Origin: Prauserella_A sp040645195
GTDB taxonomy: Bacteria > Actinomycetota > Actinomycetes > Mycobacteriales > Pseudonocardiaceae
Direction: 5' to 3'
Length of the DNA stretch: 64,000 nucleotides
NCBI RefSeq assembly: GCF_040645195.1
Contig: NZ_JBEYXW010000002.1
Location: 248,001-312,000 of the forward strand
Under the pieces are notes generated by a model. That model did no database searches. It was not told the DNA's origin and saw only the letters and a list, made by a program, of their open reading frames with translations. Within the stretch, counting starts at the first letter, position 1. Each line of letters opens with the position of its first letter. The position numbers and the translations under genes were made by a program. Below are positions 59,673-64,000 of the stretch, piece by piece.

Positions 59673-61190
59673 GTGGCCGCCCGCGATCGCAGGCGCGCGA
59701 ACTGGCCGGCACCCCGGGGAGCCCCCAGTGCGGCCCCGCAGCAACGGCACGCCGTCGTCGTGGGCGGCGGTATCGCCGGGCTCACCGCGGCCACGGCGCT
59801 GGCGGAGCGCGGGGTCACCGTCGACCTCATCGAGCGTGAGCGGTACCTCGGCGGTCGCGTCGGTGGCTGGACCACCACCCTCGCCGACGGCTCGGTCACC
59901 GGTATGAGCCGCGGCTTTCACGCGTTCTTCCGCCAGTACTACAACCTGCGCGCGCTGTTACGGCGCGCGGACCCGACACTGGACGTGTTCACACCCGTGC
60001 CCGACTACCCGCTCGTCGACGCACACGGCCGCAGCGACAGCTTCCACGGGCTGCCCCGCACTCCGCCCTGGAACGCGCTCGCTTTCGCACTGCGCAGCCC
60101 CACCTTCACGGCACGCGACCTCCTGCGCCTGGATCCGCGGACGGCCGCGGTCCTGCTCGACGTCCGGGTCCCCGGCACCTACCACGAGTGGGACGACGTC
60201 GATGCGGAGGAATTCCTGAACCGGATCCGTTTCCCCAGTGCCGCACGGCATCTGGCGTTCGAGGTGTTCTCCCGCAGTTTCTTCGCCAGGCCGGAGCAGC
60301 TGTCGGCGGCCGAACTCGCGGTGATGTTCCACCTGTACTTCCTCGGCTCGGCCGAGGGCCTGCTGTTCGACGTTCCGCGGGAGCCGTTCCACCGGTTGTG
60401 GCACCCGCTGGCCGGCTATCTCCGGCAGCACGGCGCCCGGCTGGATCTCGGCGTCCGCGCAGAGGGCGTCGCACCGGCGGATCGCGGCGGGTTCCTGGTG
60501 CACAGCGACGGGGGCACGATCGAGGCGGACGGTGCGGTGCTCGCGCTGGATCTGCCGGGGCTCAAGGAGCTGCTCGCCGCGTCGCCGCAACTGCCCGACG
60601 GTTGGCGCGACCGGGTCGCCGCGCAGGAGACCGCACCACCATTCGTGGTACGCAGGCTGTGGCTGGACCGGCCGGTCGGCCGAACCCGGCCCGCGTTCCT
60701 TGCGACGAGCGGTGTGCCGCCGCTGGACAACATCAGCGTGCTCGACCGCTACGACACCGACGCGGCCGCGTGGGCCCGGCGCACGGGCGGGTCGGTGGTC
60801 GAGCTGCATGCCTACGCCGTGACGGGCCCCGGCGAGGACACCGCACGAGACCTGCTGGTGCGGCTGCACACGCTGTACCCCGAGACCCGCCCCGCGCGCA
60901 TCGTCGCCGACCGGATCGAGCGGCGTGCGGACTGCCCGCTGTTCGCCCCTGGCACCTTCCTCCGGCGCCCCACTGTCGCGACCCCGCTCGACGGGCTGGT
61001 CCTTGCCGGTGACGGCATCCGGGTGGACCTGCCGGTGGCGCTCATGGAACGCGCCGCGACCACGGGGTGGCTCGCGGCGAACCGGCTGCTGTCCGGCTGG
61101 GGCGTGGCCGGGCACGAGGTGGTGACGGTGCCGCTCGGCGGCCGGAGCCCGGTCCTGCGGCTGCTGGCGGGTGCACTGCGGCACCGGTGA
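59673..61190 (+). CDS. CrtU-like carotenoid desaturase/methyltransferase (phi-ring synthase-like)
   Basis: A 505-residue FAD protein. The FAD motif is VVVGGGIAGLTAATALAERG (about 28-47); MSRGFHAFFRQYYNLRALLR (about 78-97), FSRSFFARPEQLSAAELAVM and FLGSAEGLLFDVPREPFHRL (about 225-244) resemble CrtU, the enzyme that converts beta-ionone rings to aromatic phi rings as in isorenieratene. The C-terminal FAD motif is LAGDGIRVDLPVALMERAAT. Its substrate would be beta-carotene or a related carotenoid; the cyclase is not in this window. GTG start three bases after crtB. Confidence 0.82.
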   Translation: MAARDRRRANWPAPRGAPSAAPQQRHAVVVGGGIAGLTAATALAERGVTVDLIERERYLGGRVGGWTTTLADGSVTGMSRGFHAFFRQYYNLRALLRRADPTLDVFTPVPDYPLVDAHGRSDSFHGLPRTPPWNALAFALRSPTFTARDLLRLDPRTAAVLLDVRVPGTYHEWDDVDAEEFLNRIRFPSAARHLAFEVFSRSFFARPEQLSAAELAVMFHLYFLGSAEGLLFDVPREPFHRLWHPLAGYLRQHGARLDLGVRAEGVAPADRGGFLVHSDGGTIEADGAVLALDLPGLKELLAASPQLPDGWRDRVAAQETAPPFVVRRLWLDRPVGRTRPAFLATSGVPPLDNISVLDRYDTDAAAWARRTGGSVVELHAYAVTGPGEDTARDLLVRLHTLYPETRPARIVADRIERRADCPLFAPGTFLRRPTVATPLDGLVLAGDGIRVDLPVALMERAATTGWLAANRLLSGWGVAGHEVVTVPLGGRSPVLRLLAGALRHR

Positions 61191-61191
61191 C

Positions 61192-62169
61192 TCACACGCG
61201 GCCCGACCGCAGCGCGTACCGCCGCTCGGCGTAGGCCAGATCGTCCCGCCACAGGCGGGTGGCTGCGCGGCGCATGGCGGGGCGCACCAGCGGTGCCAGC
61301 CTGCGCACCACGGCGAAGCCCGGCCGGTCCGAGGTGGCCAGCGTCGCCTCCAGCACAGCGGTGCGGGGGCGCCCGTCGGCGGCCGTGCCCAGCGGCGTGG
61401 CGTGGGTCTCCACCACGCTGCCCTCGCCTTCCCCGGACACGATGCGCATGACCACCGTCCGCGGTTCCGGGCAGGTGAACTCCGCGCGCACGGCGACGCC
61501 GAGCCGTGGCGCGACGCGGAAGGTGACGTCCACCAGGAACCGGTCGTCGCCATCGACCGGCGTCCGAAGCACTGTCAACCGGCTGAAGGAGTACGGATGG
61601 AACCACGCGCCGTGCCACGGATCGAGCCGGTTGGCGATCACGTCGGCCGGTTCGCACACGCCTTCCAGCCGGGTGACCGCGGCGATCTCACCGTTGCCGG
61701 GCCGGGGCGGCAGGATCGGCGCCTGGCTCGGCCGCTCGCCGCACTCGGTATCCAGCCGGACCCAGGCCAGGACACCGTCGTCGTACGCGGGCAGCGGCTG
61801 CCAGCCGGCACGCCCGCAGGGCGGCACGGCGAGCCCGTGCCAGCGGCACAGCAGCTCCCCGGCGACCACCCTGCCGTGAGCGAGCGGCGCCCCCAGGTGG
61901 GGACATTGACCCGGACCGGCGACGAGCGTGCTGTCGCGGTCGCGCCACGCGACGATCTCCCGTCCCGCCACCCGCGTGCCGTACGGGCGTTCACGCCGGA
62001 TCGCGCGGCTGGCGGCGAAGGCGAACCAGTTGCCGGAAGGGCGGGCCAGCGCACGTCCCGCCGCCGCCTCGATCAGCGCGGGACTGGCCTCGACGTAGGT
62101 TGGTTCCTGCCGTGCCCACGGCAACCGTCGAAGAGGCTGCACAGGCCAGCGCCGTTTCGATCCGTCCAC
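61192..62169 (-). CDS. Rieske [2Fe-2S] protein (DUF5914-like)
   Basis: A 325-residue protein with an N-terminal Rieske domain: CPHLGAPLAHGRVV and LLCRWHGLAVPP (about 90-120), the CxH...CxxH cluster-binding motifs. The C-terminal 200 residues include ANRLDPWHGAWFHPYSFSRL (about 179-198) and an SRPBCC-like catalytic fold, as in Rieske oxygenases; a clear D/HxxH facial triad can be sought in LDPWHGAWFH. It converges on the crtB-crtU operon with two bases between the stops. A role in oxidising or desaturating a carotenoid is inferred from the neighbours only. Confidence 0.82.
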   Translation of the reverse strand: MDGSKRRWPVQPLRRLPWARQEPTYVEASPALIEAAAGRALARPSGNWFAFAASRAIRRERPYGTRVAGREIVAWRDRDSTLVAGPGQCPHLGAPLAHGRVVAGELLCRWHGLAVPPCGRAGWQPLPAYDDGVLAWVRLDTECGERPSQAPILPPRPGNGEIAAVTRLEGVCEPADVIANRLDPWHGAWFHPYSFSRLTVLRTPVDGDDRFLVDVTFRVAPRLGVAVRAEFTCPEPRTVVMRIVSGEGEGSVVETHATPLGTAADGRPRTAVLEATLATSDRPGFAVVRRLAPLVRPAMRRAATRLWRDDLAYAERRYALRSGRV

Positions 62170-62197
62170 GCGGTCGGGTAGCCGACGGCGATTCCCG

Positions 62198-63025
62198 TCA
62201 AACGCTGGGGCCCGGCCAGCGGGCCGGCCTCAGCAGGCCGGGCGGCAGTCTCGTGGCTTGGTCACCCTGTGCGGCGGCGTCGAGCTGGGACTGGGCGACG
62301 AACAAGCTGGTGCTGAGGTCCGCCCCGCGCAAATCGGCGCCGCGCGTGTCGGCACCGACCAGGTCGGCCAGCCGCAGATCCGCCTCCCTAAGGTCGGCTC
62401 CGATGAGGTAGGCCCCGCGCAGGTTCGCTCCCCGCAGGTCACCGCCGCGCAGGTCGCGCCCCATCAGGTCGGCGCCGCGGAACTCGGTGGCACGCCGGGC
62501 GAGCCCGGCCCTTGCGAGTTCACTCGCCCGCACCAGCAGCGCGTTCACCGACTGCCAGTGTGCGCGCACGTCCAGCTCGACGAGGGCGTCCGCCGCCAGT
62601 TCCGTGAGCTGCTCTGTGCGTTCCCGGGCAGCCGCCAGCTCGGCATGCAGTGGGGTCGCCGCCGTCAGCGTCAGCGCCTCGCCGAGGTACCACAACAGCT
62701 CCCGCAGTTCCCGCATGATCGGAAAAACCGTGAACAACTGTGCCGCGGTGTCCGGGGCCTGCCGCCAGTCGCGGCCGCCGAAGGTCACCTGTGAGACGTG
62801 CTGTCCGGCACCGAAGCAGTCGTAGACGGCACAACCGGCGAAGCCGCGCGGCCGGAGCCGATCATGAATGGAACAGCCGAAATCCGTGCGCAGGTTCGGG
62901 CACGGCTGCCGGGCGGGCTTGTCGATGGCGAAGTCGGCCGAGGCCGAGAACGCGGGTACGACGCAGCACAGTCCGAAGCATTGCGAGCAATCGGCTCGCA
63001 GGTGCGAGCGCTGGTCGTCGGGCAC
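62198..63025 (-). CDS. Cysteine-cluster and pentapeptide-repeat protein
   Basis: A 275-residue protein with two parts. Residues 10-75 hold eight or more cysteines, in CSQCFGLCCVVP, CPNLRTDFGCSIHD and FAGCAVYDCFG, which look like a YkgJ-like zinc/iron-binding cluster. From about 195 the chain becomes pentapeptide repeats, FRGADLMGRDLRGGDLRGAN and on to GADLRGADLS, a right-handed beta-helix. Pentapeptide proteins include DNA-mimics such as MfpA, but this fusion is not one I can match. GTG at 63023-63025. Confidence 0.8.
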   Translation of the reverse strand: MPDDQRSHLRADCSQCFGLCCVVPAFSASADFAIDKPARQPCPNLRTDFGCSIHDRLRPRGFAGCAVYDCFGAGQHVSQVTFGGRDWRQAPDTAAQLFTVFPIMRELRELLWYLGEALTLTAATPLHAELAAARERTEQLTELAADALVELDVRAHWQSVNALLVRASELARAGLARRATEFRGADLMGRDLRGGDLRGANLRGAYLIGADLREADLRLADLVGADTRGADLRGADLSTSLFVAQSQLDAAAQGDQATRLPPGLLRPARWPGPSV

Positions 63026-63056
63026 GGGCGCCGATGCTACGGGGCGCCTGCCGCGG

Positions 63057-63326
63057 TCAGGATCGGCGGGCCAGCCGGGCCTGGACTTCGGGGCGGCGCA
63101 GCGGCGGCACGGTGGTCGGCGGCATGCGCCGTGCGGGCAGCTCCTGCAGCAGCCGAGCGGTGACCTCCGTGATCTCCGCGACCGCCGCCTCGAACGGCTC
63201 CCGTGTCGCATCGGACAGCGTCTGCACACCGCTGATCTTCCGCACGTACTGGCGGGCAGCGGCCTCGATCTCCTCGGCCGTGGCTGCGGGTTCGAGACCG
63301 CGCAGGACGGTGATGTTGCGGCACAT
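63057..63326 (-). CDS. DUF2277 family protein
   Basis: An 89-residue actinobacterial protein of DUF2277: MCRNITVLRGLEPAATAEEI at the start, then EAAARQYVRKISGVQTLSDA and PPLRRPEVQARLARRS at the end. Function unknown; the fold is probably helical. The ATG lies five bases after the sigma-factor stop, on the same strand, so it is co-transcribed with the gene running off the right edge. The start and length match the family. Confidence 0.9.
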   Translation of the reverse strand: MCRNITVLRGLEPAATAEEIEAAARQYVRKISGVQTLSDATREPFEAAVAEITEVTARLLQELPARRMPPTTVPPLRRPEVQARLARRS

Positions 63327-63331
63327 GCGGC

Positions 63332-64000
63332 TCAGGGTACGCGGGTACCGGGCTGTGCGGAGTCCGTCGCCGAGCGCAGCCGTTCGGTCAGGAACTCGTG
63401 TTCGGTGGCGTTGTCGGCCAGCGCCAGCGCCGCCTGATAGGCCACCACGGCTTCGCTGTCGCGGCCGAGCCGGTGCAGCAGTTCCGCCTTGGTCGCGGGA
63501 AGGTACCGGTAACCGGCGAGCCTGCCGTCACGTTCGAGCGCGTCGATCTCGTCGAGCCCGGCCTGTGGTCCGTCCACCATGGACACCGCGACCGCACGGT
63601 TGAGTGCGACGACCGGGGAGGGCCAGATCCGCAGCAGCTCGTCGTAGAGGGTGCGGATCTGCGGCCAGTCCGTCTCGGCGTAGCTCGGTGCCTGCGCGTG
63701 CAACGCGGCTATCGCGGCCTGCAGGGTGAACCGCCCTGGCGGTCCGGCGCGCAGCGCGGCCACGATCAGCTGGTCGGACTCGGCGATCAGCGCACCATCC
63801 CAGCGGGAACGATCCTGCTCTGCCAGGCGCAGCAGCCGACCGTCGGTGCCGGTGCGGGTGTCGCGGCGGGCATGGTGCACCAGCAGCAGCGCCAGCAACC
63901 CCGCCACCTCACGCTCGGCGGGCAACAGTGCATGCAGTAGACGGGCGAGGTCGAGGGCGCGGCCGGTCAGCTCGTCGCGCTGCAGCGTGTCACCGGACCC
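63332..64000 (-). CDS. ECF42-type sigma factor, C-terminal part (cut by window edge)
   Basis: The 222 codons seen are the C-terminal TPR-like extension of an ECF42/DUF6596 sigma factor: LLALLLVHHARRDTRTGTDG, DRSRWDGALIAESDQLIVAA, FTLQAAIAALHAQAPSYAET and SPVVALNRAVAVSMVDGPQA, a highly typical set of repeats. Sigma regions 2 and 4 lie beyond 64000. It is followed by DUF2277. The gene points the same way as the N-terminal ECF42 fragment at the left edge, but the two do not overlap. Confidence 0.92.
   Translation of the reverse strand, partial: GSGDTLQRDELTGRALDLARLLHALLPAEREVAGLLALLLVHHARRDTRTGTDGRLLRLAEQDRSRWDGALIAESDQLIVAALRAGPPGRFTLQAAIAALHAQAPSYAETDWPQIRTLYDELLRIWPSPVVALNRAVAVSMVDGPQAGLDEIDALERDGRLAGYRYLPATKAELLHRLGRDSEAVVAYQAALALADNATEHEFLTERLRSATDSAQPGTRVP

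Noticed and set aside
63332..64000. Left and right ECF42 fragments as one gene across a circular junction
   Set aside because: About 80 codons would be missing and the housekeeping genes argue for a chromosome; kept only as a low-interest observation.

Overview
The window is high-GC actinobacterial chromosome with densely packed genes on both strands, many GTG and a few TTG starts, and no rRNA, tRNA or CRISPR array that I can see. F420-dependent enzymes, an MptB-type mannosyltransferase, DUF3090/SCO1664/DUF3097 proteins, an S-D-R-rich metabolism and a mycobacterial-type LexA box point to the Actinomycetota, most probably a Pseudonocardiaceae-like organism (Amycolatopsis and relatives). That placement is inference, not proof.

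Layout. 0-2.1 kb: 5' part of an ECF42-type sigma gene with its DGPF/YCII partner and an orphan tyrosine recombinase. 2.1-6.4 kb: a CGNR zinc-finger regulator, an SGNH hydrolase, an NfeD-SPFH membrane pair and DUF3097. 6.4-8.1 kb: a TetR/NmrA divergon with visible operators. 8.1-29 kb: a region whose two ends (SCO1664-DUF3090 and phosphatase-uppP-LLM-lipoprotein) look like one conserved actinobacterial neighbourhood split by about 13 kb holding MptB, a D-aminopeptidase, a GH92 mannosidase, a FUSC protein, malate dehydrogenase, a DUF433/DUF5615 toxin-antitoxin pair and an M3 peptidase. 28.7-30.3 kb: a convergent pair, an unknown small protein and dinB, each with a LexA-type box. 30.3-33.4 kb: a decaying zone with two genes broken by internal deletions around an SDR/TetR divergon. 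33.4-36.1 kb: Tat-type SDR, TetR and fatty acid desaturase.

36.2-39.1 kb: sulfotransferase, APS kinase and a PAP/inositol phosphatase-like gene, which together could make and recycle PAPS for sulfation of an unknown product. 39.2-43.8 kb: a leaderless ArsR-SRPBCC/DUF1905/VOC operon, SRPBCC and DinB-like proteins, an ArsB/SLC13-type transporter with a possible leader peptide, and a USP. 43.8-48.1 kb: a CrtI-like oxidoreductase and metY-metX with a structured leader. 48.2-51.5 kb: GntR, acyl-CoA dehydrogenase and CaiB-type CoA transferase. 51.6-54.3 kb: a Clp-N-like fragment with a coding LLG repeat, then a flavin monooxygenase/SDR divergon sharing a perfect palindrome. 54.3-58.7 kb: LigD-type polymerase domain, a CPA1 antiporter with a UBP zinc finger, SDR and TetR. 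58.7-62.2 kb: phytoene synthase, a CrtU-like enzyme and a Rieske protein. 62.2-64 kb: pentapeptide-repeat protein, DUF2277 and the 3' part of a second ECF42-type gene.

Transcription signals stand out. Many genes have a TANNNT hexamer 6-7 bases before the start codon, the signature of leaderless mRNAs, and several TetR/ArsR divergons carry perfect palindromes placed between or beside the -35 and -10 boxes. Strong hairpins separate two convergent gene pairs.
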